Under the pieces are notes generated by a model. It was not told the DNA's origin. It saw only the letters and a program-made list of their open reading frames with translations, and searched no databases. DNA of 64,000 nt from Macrocybe gigantea (lineage: Eukaryota > Basidiomycota > Agaricomycetes > Agaricales > Callistosporiaceae), in contig SJRY01000263.1 in the NCBI GenBank assembly GCA_011319805.1, positions 496,001 through 560,000 on the forward strand, in the 5' to 3' direction. Positions 1 through 12,794 of this stretch are shown piece by piece; position 1 is the stretch's first letter, and each line of letters starts with the position of its first letter. The translations under genes were made by a program, and so were the position numbers.

Positions 1-1746
1 TTTTGCCATTCCGACTTCAGAAGCGCAAGGCCGATTGAATGAGTGGGAACAGATGCAGTGCCGAATCGCTGCATTCCTGAGGGACGGATGACTGAGGCAT
101 GCTAGGTAAGAGCGAATGCTCGCCTTACCGTAATAATTTATAAAACCGCGAGTTTTGACGCTTTTCAGCGCCTCGTCAAGCGCTTCTATTGAATCAACCT
201 TGACATTCCTGAACGTATATCAGACGCCTAAAGCAATAATAGGACATGAACGTTCGAACCTTAAAGTGATCACGAATGCATTGCCTTTCAGCATGCCCAG
301 TTCCAAGCTCGCCTTGCGATAATTCAGATCCGCTATTCGGATACCCCGCTCACCGCGCTGCGTCAACGCTTGGTTCGGGGACCGCCTATTTTGGCAGTTC
401 GCAAGCCTCCAGACGTCCTCAACAGTTTTGTTGTTGCGCCTCAAGGACACCCGTTGCACAGTGACGCCGCGTTTATCTTTGGTTCCTGCTACAGATAGGT
501 CCTTCACAGTAACATGGAGAACACGAGCCAGGTGACCAAGGGCATCCTGCGTGTCGCGATTGGTCTTTTGCATAGTGAAGTGGATATAAGGCGGGTAGAT
601 GCCTCTTTGGCCTCTTTGGCCATGTTCATCTGAAATTCAATATTCAGATACCAAAGCAAAACATGTAAAAGGCAGAGATGAACCTTTGCCACCTCTGCCA
701 CCTCTACCTCCTCCACGGCCGTGACCTCTTCCCGCCCACCTTATGGTTATACGAGATCCTGACTCTGAATCAGCATTGGGGTGACCAGTCGCGGTTTCGG
801 AATCCAACTTTCCGCTAAATAATTCACGGATGGTTTGATGCAAAGCTGTACGAGTGATTTTTGAAGCGATGGGCTAGCGAATCATTCAAGACACATCAAA
901 TATGGGCTAACAGGGATGTGAGAAAAAACACGGACATCTGATAATACTTTTCTGTTGTCTTCGCGCTGCAAGAGACGTCTTGCTCGCCCTCTTCCCCTTT
1001 GACTTCCCTTTCCGCGTTTGCTTTCGGCCATAGTCTCGGCAGATCCAGCGATTGCACCTCCGTCAATAGCAGTATCCCGTCCGCCCTGATCAGGGGTAGG
1101 TCTCGACGCTCGACCTTCCCAACCACTGTCGCTCACGAATGGAGATTCCGGACCTTCCAAAAACAGCTGCTTGACTTCAGATATCACCTTCTCGGACAGG
1201 AAGGCAGAGAGCTTTGTAGAGAAACGCTCTGGCCATGCCTCGTTGGATTCCGTCTCCCCTGCCACCTCTTCTGGGGTGTCAACGTTGGGCGTAGATACGC
1301 AAGGACTTGACACGCCGGATTTTGCTTCGCCCGGAGGTAGCCCAGTGCTTGAGATATCCGCCTGGGATTTTGGCATTTCTAGTGATTTGAGATGCATGAC
1401 ATTACTATCGAGGTCTACTTCGAAAACCAAGAAGTCCGTGAACCTGGAGATGAACTACAATGAATCAAGTCCGTAGAATGATGAATGAGCGGTACCGTTG
1501 CTTGATGATACCCTCAATTTTAGACACGTCACGTCCAATGTACTCCGAGATCCCAACATGGGCTTCCATGAAATTGATAGGTGCATCGTCACGAACGATA
1601 GGCGGTGGTACGCCTAGAAGAGCGCTGCTGGGAGGTAATGTCGATTCTTGGGTATGATCCCGGTCCTGTATATCGAGCCTGGGTCTTTTCGAGTAGCGTT
1701 CGAGGTCTTGGTCGTCTTGCTCGCGTTCGCCGACGACGCGCGACAT
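1..1746 (-). CDS. PUS7: PUS7 (TruD-family) tRNA/mRNA pseudouridine synthase, 3' end cut off by window start
   Basis: Isomerises uridine to pseudouridine in tRNA, U2 snRNA and mRNA; nuclear and cytosolic. Seen: start near MSRVVGERE at 1746, then EAHVGISEYIG and GIIKQRY, then VFEVDLDSNVMHL (family motif FxVnEId..g.vv.L). Later exons carry REDNRKVLS, the joined piece TIRELFSGKLDSET with a Gly/Arg-rich GRGHGRGGGRGG insert, and AGTKDKRGVTVQ followed by LGMLKGNAFVITLR, both hallmark TruD motifs. The last visible exon, after a small intron ending at about base 49, reads GMQRFGTASVPTHSIG and runs off the window, so the C-terminal half of the catalytic domain is missing here. The catalytic Asp is expected in the AGTKDKRG motif. 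It is divergent from URA3 with only 80 bp between start codons. Family identity is very secure; exon edges are inferred from GT-AG signals. Confidence 0.93.
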
Positions 1747-1826
1747 GATTGGTGAAGCTAAGAGAAGAAAATTTCCGTTTTCGGACAGCGCGTTATCTGA
1801 TTTCCAACACTTTTCCAGCGATCTCA
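1747..1826. promoter_or_regulatory. 80-bp bidirectional promoter PUS7/URA3
   Basis: This is the entire interval between the PUS7 and URA3 start codons. It must hold both 5' UTRs and both core promoters, unless one transcript begins inside the other gene. No clear TATA box is seen. Confidence 0.5.
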
Positions 1827-2766
1827 ATGGCGTCTGTCGCACGCAAAACGTATGCTGAAAGGGCTCGGAATTCCAAAAACCCAGCCGCGAAACTTCTCCT
1901 ACAAACAATTAGCCGCAAGCAGTCGAATCTTGCCGTTAGCGTCGATGTAACCAAAGCGAGCGACTTTCTTGCCATCGTCGATGTTGTTGGCCCTTACGTC
2001 TGTCTTATCAAGGCAACTATTCTTTCTCCAAAGGCTTCGTCTAGTCTTACCGAGTTTCTCAAATGAAAGACACACATTGACATCATCGAAGACTTTGACG
2101 ATGACCTCGTGCAGCGTCTCCAACAGCTGAGCGTCAAACACGACTTTGTCATATTTGAAGATAGAAAATTCGCGGACATTGGTCAGAAGTTAATATTCCG
2201 ATGTAAGGTTACCACCGCTCACACTTGTGGATTCAGGCAATACCGTGGCACTCCAGTATGCGGGTGGTGTGCACAAGATCGCGGCTTGGTCGCACATCAC
2301 AAACGCACATCCAGTGCCTGGTCCATCCGTTATCACTGGACTATCATCTGTTGGCTTGCCTCTAGGCCGAGGGTTGCTGTTGCTCGCAGAAATGAGTACC
2401 GAGGGCTCCCTTGCGACGGGTGCCTATACCGAAACCTCTGTTCAGATGGCGCGGTCGCACACTGACTTTGTCATCGGATTCATCGCACAACGACGAATGG
2501 AAGGCATCGGGTCGACAGATCGGAGTGTCGACGGCGAAGATTGGGTAATTTTAACGCCAGGCGTTGGGCGTCACGCCAAAGGGGACAAAATGGGTCAACA
2601 GTATCGGACTCCCAGGGAAGTAATCTTCGAGTCAGGTTGCGATGTCATTATAGTTGGCCGGGGAGTATACGGGGATGATCCGAGCGCAGTTGACTTCATT
2701 GCTCAGAGAGCAGAACATTATAAGAAGGAAGCGTGGGAGGCGTACTTAGAACGCCTTGCCTCCTAA
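1827..2766 (+). CDS. URA3: Orotidine 5'-phosphate decarboxylase
   Basis: Decarboxylates OMP to UMP, the last step of de novo pyrimidine synthesis, in the cytosol. Three exons. Exon 1 starts [13 protein letters not shown] and includes NLAVSVDVT and VCLIK. Exon 2 begins [10 protein letters not shown] and carries the catalytic signature [14 protein letters not shown] with its Lys/Asp network. Exon 3 starts [17 protein letters not shown] and contains [25 protein letters not shown] and [20 protein letters not shown], ending YLERLAS. Intron 1 (2013-2069, 57 nt) is needed to join VCLIK to THIDI and starts with GC, not GT (AAG|GCAACT...AAAG). Intron 2 (2182-2236, 55 nt) is GT-AG. The 3' end converges on FMP27 with about 230 bp between stops. 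Length and motifs are normal for fungal URA3/pyrG. Confidence 0.97.
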
Positions 2767-2995
2767 GTTATAGTTGAAATTTAATGGTAATGATGTATGT
2801 ATGTAACTGCAGCAAAGAGTTCAGAATTGTGTTTTGAATTCGTTGGAGGATTCTTGTATCAGATTATACCTTTCCTAGGCCAAGCTCGTTTGGCTTTCGA
2901 GTGGGAATATGTTGCGCATGTTGCGCTACAATACAGAATTAGTGCTATGGTACTAAAGTTATGATATTACGGATGCATGATGCCAAATAAATTAT

Positions 2996-5900
2996 CTACT
3001 TGGATGACTGCGAACAAATCAGAAGCGACACGCGCCGAAAGGCTATGTACTACTCACGTTTCTGCGGCGCCTACCGTCGGTTATTCCCCGGAAAAATAAC
3101 CTTTTCACGCGTCCCTCGCTATCACCTCGCAATTCATCATCTGAAGTAAATGATTCCGGCTCGTCTGTAAGAGGAAGCTGCGTCACCGTCGGCGGAGCCA
3201 CCTTCGTCGTCCCAGGCACAACTCTCCTCCATCTGCGATGGGGTGAACGAGACCCGTTCCGGGTTACCCCTTTGCGGTTCTGGTCCAGTTCGTGTCGACC
3301 GGCTTTGTCTGTGTCTTTGCCAGGAAGTGCCTTTGCAGGAGTCAACCGCGAGGAAGGACGAATCAGGTCGATCTGTGGGGCAGCTTTGGAAGAAATCCAT
3401 TTTGTTTTCGACAGTAGTTCCCTGGCCACTGGAAATACGGGAAGAAGGGGCTGATGAAAGGCTATTTTCACCCAACTTCTCCATGACGTATCAGATGGAA
3501 TGAATTGATTAACGAGCTCCTCCAACTGGATTGTTGGGTTAGCGCATGCCGAGTCAGAACGGGCACAATAGTCACGCACGCTCCATGTCTGATTACGATA
3601 CTCGAGGTCTCGAGTTTTTATCCGTGCATCCCGACACTCGAAAGAGCCCTCTTTCACAATGCTGAGTAAGAGGTGGAGACTAAATGGGCGCATTTAGTAT
3701 ACCACTAAAGGAGGCTATGCCACCTTACCTTGATATTCGGACCAGGACAAAACTCTTCTGTGATGTCCTAGTTTTCATTTCTTCAGCATTTCCGAGTTTT
3801 GTCTCATGCCTATGTCGAAGCCGGAAGCGAGGCTCCGCTTCGGTTGAGATTTGATCGAGACTTTCGGTGGAATGAGTGCGCTGAATGGCGGGAACTTGTA
3901 GCATATGTTTAGTGGCTCTTAGGTCAGTAAAGGACCTAGAGTTTCCTAATCGGCGCAACGGCGGAGCAAGCCCTGCTTTTGTAGGCTCCCTGATGTCCTG
4001 TAGTGCCCTCGGAGAGTCTAAGGAGCTGCGACCAGCCATAATTCTCGGACTGGTGAAACCGACTTCTACATCTTCTTCCTTACCCTCTTCAGCTTTAGGC
4101 GCATTTCGATGCTTCCTCGCCGGCCAGACGTATTCCAGTATACGTCGCCCAACCCTTGCATCAATTTGAAGCCGCATGGGGTGGAATGACAACTCAAAGG
4201 ATTCATAGATAGTGATCCCGCCCACCGGTGGAAGGACACTCCAGCTTGCCAAAACAAATATCCCTCTCTACAGGAAAAATTAATGTCATGGTTCGTACGA
4301 CTGTGATCGCACATACCTTCAAAAGCGGGTGATTTGAAGGCTCATCGTCTTTTGATAAAATCTCGTCCCAAATGGCATTTCTTGAACCATCAAAGGCTTG
4401 TATATTCCCGATGGTGAGATTGTTCCCCGTGGAGCCATCCTGCCTATTTAGCCAGAAGAAGTCGATGTTTTGAGCAACTATTTTCGATAATAAGTCACGT
4501 CGTTCATCCAGCATCCTCCAAGATATCTCTGTAGAGGATGTATGAAGTAGAAGGGCTGATTTTTGGTCCCCATGCTCATCGAATCGATCTTGAGCTAGTT
4601 TGATGGCGTCGAATAGGAAATTCAATTCCTCTGACAGCAAGAAAATGTGTGCTTGAAGCTTCAACATCTCCAGTCTCCCATCTTCTCCATGAAGCCTGTA
4701 GGCTTGCATATTCTGTATTCTACTTCGCATTTCCATCGCATCTTGTAGGCGACGTTGCAAATTAGATATGACGTCTGCGGCCGATTTGAGGTCTGTGAAG
4801 TCGTATGAGAATAAAAGCGTTTCCAACTTGTCTAGGCGTGTTTTGTGCGCGACATCGGAAAACAGAAGAAGTTGGGTTACGATCTGAGAAATAGTTTGAA
4901 ATTGACCTTCGGTAGCGGAGACCGTGAATCGAGGAATATGAACGCGGATTAAATCCTGATATACAAGATCAGCCACTGAACGGTGAGAAAGCAAGACCAG
5001 CCGACCGTCTGGTTTTGTAGATGTTGATCATGTAGCAAGCTGGAATCAGGATGAAGGGATGGCTGCACGGAAGTAACAGTGTTGCGGAGGCGAAGACGGT
5101 TGAATTTGTCATAGTGGATGATTGCATCGGTTTGGGGTACCACTCGATCAAATTCACCACTTTCGCAGCGAAGGTCGATAAGAACTTCAAGGGGAACCCC
5201 ATCGTCGTAGAAAGCAGTGGCTGCGATGGGAGAGAAAGTCTGAAGACCGGATAAGGAGGTGTAATTTCTGCAATTCCCGTTAGACGCTACGACTTTACGA
5301 TCCGTTGCGAGTCCTCTTACCTCGACATGACTTTCCCACTGACAGGGTCCTCGACATTTAGGTTGTCCATGATCGCAAAAGACTGAAGTTTAGCTTGATC
5401 TGAAGAAACGATTAGAGCGTCTCTGCATGTTTCGCCACGCAATACTATCTGAGGTTTTAGGAGAAGGCAACAATGACTTTTGCGAAGAGATACGCCTTTA
5501 GCCCAGCCTTCTAGAGGGTTCACAGCCGTCAAACCCTGAATATGGGATTCTGCAGATGTTTCGAATGACGTTTTTGCTTCGCCTTTAAGTATTTTGCGAA
5601 TTGCTGAAGCCGCCATCTGTGCAGAATGGTTAACTCCAGAATTAATTTTCTCTTCATTGTCTTTCTTCCGACTCTCTAAGGCGGCTTCGGCTTGGTCTCG
5701 AATGAATTTGACGGCACTAAATTGATGTACCGTTGGAACGAGCATGACCACAAAAGCTGCTCCACCTACCGAGTTGCTAAGTGGTATTCAAGGCCCTTGC
5801 GTGCGCGCGAACCATAATAGTATTGAACCAATATCTATTTTCGGGCTTCTGTCAGAGAAGAACGGCAATCTTCCGTCATAAGACGCACATCACGAATAGC

Positions 5901-8900
5901 ATCATCAAGTATAATTTTCGGACAGTGAATTTGATAGACGTTTTCAAATTCCGCCCATTCATCCGCAGAAAGGCTGTAGAAGGGAATCTGGTAGTTATAT
6001 GGCGTCATTGTATCATCGGGTTTCGGTGATTGATCCCAACTGTGCAATGATGCTATATATTCTTCCAACAGCGTCACCATTCTTCTGACCGATGTGTGAT
6101 CCTAAGATTGAGGTCAGAAATTGATAGGAAATAAATATTTGTTGATTACCATGGATTTCTTCTCTTTGCCAGGCTTTCTTGTGAGTAACAATTTCTGTAG
6201 CTCGTCAATCCGTGTTAGGGCCAATGAAATCTGCACTTTTGGAACAGCTTAGGCGAGAAGCATTATTGATGAATTGCTTCTCTGTGACGAGGAACATACT
6301 CACACGGTTCCTGGCCTAGCCGACAAGTATGTGTCTGTTCGATTCCGAATTTACTTACCCCAAGCGGATTGCCTAAAGCTGCGGAATTGCGTTTGAAATA
6401 GGCAAAATGTGGGCACTTGACGGTGGGCAGAAGATGCAGTTCGGGTTCATGTGGAGGCATCCAGTCTAATTCCACAAAGTCCTCGGAATCGTACCATGGA
6501 GAAGTGTTATATGTCACTGGCAGGTTGGTGTGCATGCGATAATTGCTTCTTTGCGGTGGCGAGGTCATGGTGACAAATTTTCTTAGGGGGTCGTCAAATG
6601 TCGCTAACAGTGACCGAAGGTCTAATCCTTTAAGAACAACTTCAGCGGCATAAAACGGTTTCCGGCGGAGCAGCTTTGTGGTATCAGGAAGAAGGCCTTG
6701 TATAATCATCTCCTCGTCCCGTTGATGCATATCCACTTGAAGGTCTTCAACATGTCCTTTGACTCCGACCCACGGCACCAAGCCGTCGACCCAATCTGGC
6801 AATTTTCAGTGCGACATGTAGTAGGGCATTCACAAACAAATTAGCACTTACTTTCCCTTGATTCATCCATATATGCATGCATGACAAAAAGATGCGGCAA
6901 GCGAATGCCATACTTGATAGTTGCTAGATGCCTTCCGAATTTTGGGGTTATTGTTCGTTGAGGGTAGTATGATCCTTGTCTTATGGCAGTGAAAGGGTCC
7001 CATCAAACAAATCACACCACGACCAGAAGTGCGTGAAGGCTTTCGGTGTCAAGTGGAGGCTGCTTGGGAAGTGCTGTTGAGGATCTCCACTTATTGACGA
7101 TGACAAGGAAATGGAGAGGTGGATGAAATCTGAGCGGAAGAGACCAAAGGAATCATCGGTGTCCTGCTGTGCCTCAGAGGAATGAAGCCCATCCAGAATG
7201 ATGAAACTTACTTTACTCAAGGGCGCAATACTCTTCTTTTCTAGCTTCACTGCATAATGGGGTTTGAAATCGAACAATCTGCACTGACGTTGAAATGGGC
7301 TGCCAGAACAATGGCCGCACTCGACCCCACACGTTCGCTCTAAGACGAAACCAACGCCGAACCGTACACCTGACCGGAGTTTCGCACATACTTTGGCAAA
7401 CGATTGCAAAGGACGAAATTCGTTAGGCGTGATGTGATGTAGACTAGATACCGCCTCAGTTCGACGAAAGCTCAGAGAAATCTGGAAACTTACTTCGGAA
7501 TTGCAATGATCATCGAATCGCTGATGACTTGCACCAGTTCCGAATCGTCGTTTTTGTGACCAATGAGGAGCTTAGTATTGCCGGACCACGACAGTACGAA
7601 GCCAGCACCAGCTTCCGTTATGTAGTATGGATTGCGCGAGCCTGAAAAAGGTGAACATTGAATGAGAAAACTTGAAGGATGATGAACTCACCCTTCATGT
7701 GGAAACGGACTTCCCCTTTAAAAGACATTAATAACCTCCAATGAAATATTAGACGCAACTATTTCAACCTCGGTTGAGTCACATTATGAACACGACAATC
7801 GGATAACGAACCTTGTCCCAGAACCCGAGAGGAGGAGATGGATCACGTGGAGCTGGTGTCAACGTTTCTATAATCCTCACAAGATCTTGCGCAGCCGGCA
7901 TATAGCTTACTCCCCAGGAGAACACGGTTGTCTCCGAAGTGCCAACGCGAACAACTGGGTTTGCATAGCTTTTGACTGCCATTATGGTCTTGGGAATGGT
8001 AAGCGATAGTGGAGGCGCACCATGGACGCCGAAATCGGCAGCTAGAAGGAGACAATGAACCCAATCTACTGATAATGCAGTTCCCATTTCTTCAGCAATG
8101 ACCAGATCAGTGTCGAATTCCAAGGTTGGCTTCGACGGGTCACTGCAGAGGGGGATGTTGCACAGTGGCAAAGGGTAATCGCGGAGGGTAACGGACAAGG
8201 AGGACGACGCGAAGCTTATATGCAAGGGAACAAGCAAGGAGAACTGTGTGTCGCGTGGCACGCCATTTCCTTGTTCATATAGGAAGTCAGGCAATTTAGC
8301 TATGGAGAATGAAGGGGGGTGTATCTCAAGCGACAAGCCGTCAAACGATATCCTGAAAAGAGGCGGAATGTCGTCTTCATATGATACCTCAACAATGTTC
8401 GGAGTGGAGTGCTTGTCATTAGGGAGGGTATCACCCAGAAAGTTTTGTTGTATCCGTTCTTCTGACCTAGTTCGTGTGTCTTTGAGATATTGGGTTCTCA
8501 ATGCCCAATCCGCGACATGAATTTCATCAAGTCGTCGACGTGCATCTTCAATAGATACTGTATGATCTCCCGTAAAATGGTAATCGCTGTCGATAGGGAC
8601 GGGTATGGGTTGATTGGTTTGATCCTCGTAAATGGCAGCGACTTTAGCTAGGAAAGCTTTCTCTCGGATTAGCCTTTCCATGGCGGCTTCGGGTCCACAG
8701 CGCAGTATGACGTTGAGCTTGCTTTCCATGGGATCGTCGGAAGCCTCCAGCAACAAACAACGCACTTTCAATAGAAGATCGCGAACGCGTTTTGGGCCCT
8801 CTGGTTCCGGCGGTGCCATGTCTTCATATAGGCCCGCGACGACGATTTTGCACAAATGTCGCAAGCCTTTCGAGGCCACAATCACGTCCGATATAAGATC

Positions 8901-11900
8901 GGCGAGAATGTATCCATGCGGAATTCGCAGTCGGACGCTATCGGCGCCGATGCATATGGAGTCGTCCTTTGGCAGTGTCACCTTCAGGAAGCGTGCCGCA
9001 AATAGTTCACGCCATTTGTTGCCAGTATCTTCGTCCCATCTGTTGACATAGGAAGGAACGGAAACCCAAGTCAGCACCTTTTCCGTAGAAAGATGTACAA
9101 GGGTCTTGCCATCGCTGTATACGCGAAGTGCGTCGAAGCGGGTGGCAAAGATTTGTCTCGGAAGCGACCACATTATCTGAACCGTTGAGATAGAAAGGTG
9201 AAAACGTAGATGCAGTGGTGACGGGGGGTTCGGAATGCGACGCCTAGAACGTGTCGCATACGACATTGATCTGAGTGTTTGGAAAGCTAAAAGAAGGCTG
9301 TAGACATGTCCGAATTGGAAAGCACAATTGACTGGGGAGATCTCCGACACGACCTCACATTCATCTTGCAGGTGAGATGAATCGGACATGCGTTTGCGGG
9401 ACAGGACGAAACTGACGGTGACGTTCGGCACGTGGAGAAATTCTTGACATTGTAAGGATGGGTTGTCACGTTCGGTAAACAATGGATCGTCAGCTTCGTA
9501 CTGGGTTGCAACAGCACTTCGAATACTAAGGCCTGAAAGAGAGATCTCGTATGAGCAGAACCATGACTATCCGTTGCCGACGCAACAGAGACAGCATCGA
9601 CAACGACCTCTGGCGGCAAAGACAGCTGAGAGCGAGCATGTGCTCTGTGTCCCACTTTGCCGATATGCTCAAGATGATCCGAGTGCAAAGAGCTGTAATG
9701 AAAAGAGAGGCCTGTCCGAAGGGCCAAACCGCGCGATAAATCCATCTTGTCCTCCGGATTAATATCTGGCGCGGTCGCGATTACAGCGAATCGGCCGAAT
9801 CCCAGATCAAATGTGAGTCCGAGAGGTAATTTGTCTAGAAGAGGCTTTGTAGCTGAGTGCCCTGGAGAACCATAGTCTCCGACAAGGGATAGAATCTGGT
9901 GACTGACAACAATAGCATCTGGATGCCAGAGCTCCAAGCAGAAAGCATCACTGGAGCTGCGAAGGTTGAGCAAGGCCGAATACGGTACTAAGGAGGCTGT
10001 GTTTCCGGAAATTTCGTCGCAATCCACGAGGGCAGCACCATCCCCGATTATTTCCATGGACTCCATCGTGATCAATGCAGGTTCATTCAGAAACTCGGCA
10101 TCAGTTTCACGAAAAAGTCGATTGCGAAGCGTTGATGATACCCCTGGAGCATACGCGAAGGAGAGTGGGCTCTAGGGCAACCGTGAGGCTATAATTCATC
10201 TTCATTCGGGAGATACCTTGAACGGAAAAGGACGTATATTGAGATGCGAAACTGGAATGTGCAGATAATGTGAAGCCATTCGTTCTGAGTTCTATCGCGA
10301 GCGGTGCAGCCTCTGACGGCTCTCTACAGGTCAGCCTCGCTCGTACTAGGCCACACTGCAAATCACAAGTCAAGCGTGGAAACCCTGAAATATAGGAGCT
10401 CGACGGCCGCGGGGGGTTTGGTTCCTACGCTTGGGGGGTACGCGGCTGCAATCAGCGACTGCAAATGATCAACATGTTCATTGACTTCCAGAAAGTCGAC
10501 AGTGACATAGCAAGTCACGACTTGTGCATTAGGATCGCCGTTCATAAAAGGAGAGGGCTGGAGCCAGGGAGAGGGCCACTGAGACACTAGACAACGCACA
10601 TTGGTCCTGCCGACTAATAGCATGCGGATAGATTGGACGTCGGCCTCTCGCTCTAAGATAAAGTGTTGCAGTGACAGAAGACAGTGTAGATGCCCGCAAT
10701 CATAGTTCTCTGGGGCTTTATTCTTGCCCGCTGAAATTTGTTGTCGATGATTCTCGCAAGCTGCATCGCAGTGACTGGCTGAGACCGAAAGGTTCTGAAC
10801 AATAGCGTGATATGTGGTCTCCCGATAAGCCGAGGTGACGGAACACGATATTTTAGATATTGTGATTTTCGCGTTCTTGAAAATGGATAACAAAGACTTC
10901 GGATTTGCGTTAACGGATTTCTGTGTAAGAGAGGATGCGAAACATACAGTGTCTTTTGTGTCTTTGAGACGGACGGGAGAATGGCCAAATGGTAACCTTC
11001 TGTTACGTATGGATGTCTGGAGAAGCAGTCAGGAATAAAACAGTGATATACCTGCGTGATCTCACCGACAACGACCCAAAAAGAGGAGAAGGGGTCAGTG
11101 GTGGCGAAATCCGCAAGGAGCTCCAAAATGAAGAATCTGAGCGTGCTGACATCGCAGAAGTACTCGACGAGAGGTGGGATTCTGGAGTCGTTGGGCTTAA
11201 CAAATGGACAGTCGGCACTGGCGAGGATGGATAATCAGCAGACATTGGTTGGGTCGGATTATCGTCATCGAAGACACGAGAGCCTCTGGATTGCTTGACT
11301 TCATCCAGAAGTACACTGAGCGCCCTCCAATCGAGGACACAGTCGCCTACAGAAAGCGACGTTCCTAAGCTCCTTGGTTCTATAGTCCCTTCTCTGGGAT
11401 TGAAGGACAACGATGACTTGAACAATGCAATTCCCGGCAGACGAAGGAAGTGAGTGACTGGATCTCCTTGAGAACAAAGTTTTTGACATGCAGCCTGTGC
11501 AGAACTCACCATGTATGTCAGGTGCAATACGCAATGAGCCGCCGATATTAGTGAGGTTGAGGGAAAAAAATGCAGTACCCTGCGCCTGACCCCACGCCCT
11601 ATTCAGTGTCCTCTTGAAGCTATTTGTCAAACGACTTCTCCATGCTCCAACGTGTAGTCTGTTCCTCGATCTAGGCGCGCTGAATCGCTGAGGGACATCC
11701 ATGACGTTCGCCAGTTGGGTGAAGGTAACCCTAGCACTAAAAAATATTTTCTCTACATTGATTTGAGTGTCGGGTCGTTCAGAGAACGTTAATGACACGG
11801 AGTTAAGTTCAAATACTATGCCCTCGAGTAATTGCGGCAGCCACCGGATAAGGATGCGAAGGAAGGCAACAGCAAACGTGCGAACCAAAGGCCTGAAATA

Positions 11901-12346
11901 AGGTTCAACAAGATAATACGCGTAAGCCAATGCTCGCGGGCGTGATTGGCCATGGGCGAAGGGGCAAAGTCCGCCCTAGAAAATGACCGGAGATGGGTAG
12001 GGAATTTGGGTGGGGCGTGGCTTGGGTTTAACTTGAGAATTTCTACATTCAGGCCGTGAAGCCTCACCGACAAGCCATATGTGCGCGTCCATCTGTAACT
12101 GACGCGGTCCACACGGTACGTCCTGGCACTGGTTCGTATATAAAGTCCACGAATTGAGCGGAAGCTGACGCTGCGGATCCGCATACGTTCTGAAAGCGAG
12201 GCGAGTACCCATGGAAAGACGAACGTCCTCAACACCAGAGAGAGGGTTACGAGTTCGATGACCCAAAGCATAATCGACAACAACCAAGGCAGTTGAGTGT
12301 TGTTGATCAGGAGAATGGCGAACAAGGGAGGGGATTTGATGGTCAT
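2996..12346 (-). CDS. FMP27: FMP27/Hobbit (BLTP2) bridge-like lipid-transfer protein, giant multi-exon gene
   Basis: Members of this repeating-beta-groove family form long hydrophobic channels moving lipid at ER-plasma membrane contacts. Seen: N-terminal hydrophobic anchor, then SIRGLYIRTSARTYRVDRV, the chorein-like start of the channel. A 58-nt intron joins LNVEILK to GGLCPFAHGQSRPRALAY. The middle exons carry the family landmarks PPLGFWDKVR (GFWDK domain, about 7.8 kb), HLTPKAFTHFWSWCDLFDG (about 7.0 kb), TPKFGRHLATIKYGIRLPHL, and VKGHVEDLQVDMHQR (about 6.75 kb). Near the C-terminus LSFHPMRLQIDARVGRR is followed by ILEYVWPARKHRN. The tail is basic; a GTGAGT donor at about 3056 joins to an acceptor at 3008, giving a stop at 2996. 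If that intron is unspliced the stop is at 3043. Predicted size is roughly 2,700 residues, normal for the family. The start could instead be the Met just before the anchor. Exons are many and edges approximate. Confidence 0.88.
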
Positions 12347-12794
12347 AACTGCAAACTCTGGTGCCTTGTTTCAACAACTCGGAAAGCCATGCTAGCAATA
12401 TAACAACATACTGGTTAGTTTAAGATAATGAGAAGATCAAGCCGATGACGAGATTCAGAATAGGTGCCCGAAGACTTTAGGCATCCTGTCTATGGAGAAT
12501 TGAATTGTTCACGAAGGGATGTTGTTCAGCACCACGTATTGATGACTAAGCAAGCAGTATGCACCGTAAAATATACACTAAGATGTGTCACAGACAAAGA
12601 AAATGACCGGTCCGACGCGTGCGCCATTTGAATCATCGCTGCGAGCCTACTCCACTCTCACATGGCATAAGAGCGTCGGATGATAAAATTTACCAACAGG
12701 ATCTTGCTGCGAGTAGTACTCAGGACGATCTCATACCTGTCCTGTGACAGTGCTATTCCTCTGTTTCCATGTCTAATACGCTAAGAGTCTGATC
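12347..12794. promoter_or_regulatory. Intergenic: FMP27 upstream region and DPB2 3' flank
   Basis: This 448-bp stretch lies between two genes on the minus strand. I see no convincing ORF, RNA gene or repeat. It should contain the FMP27 promoter and the DPB2 terminator. Confidence 0.5.
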
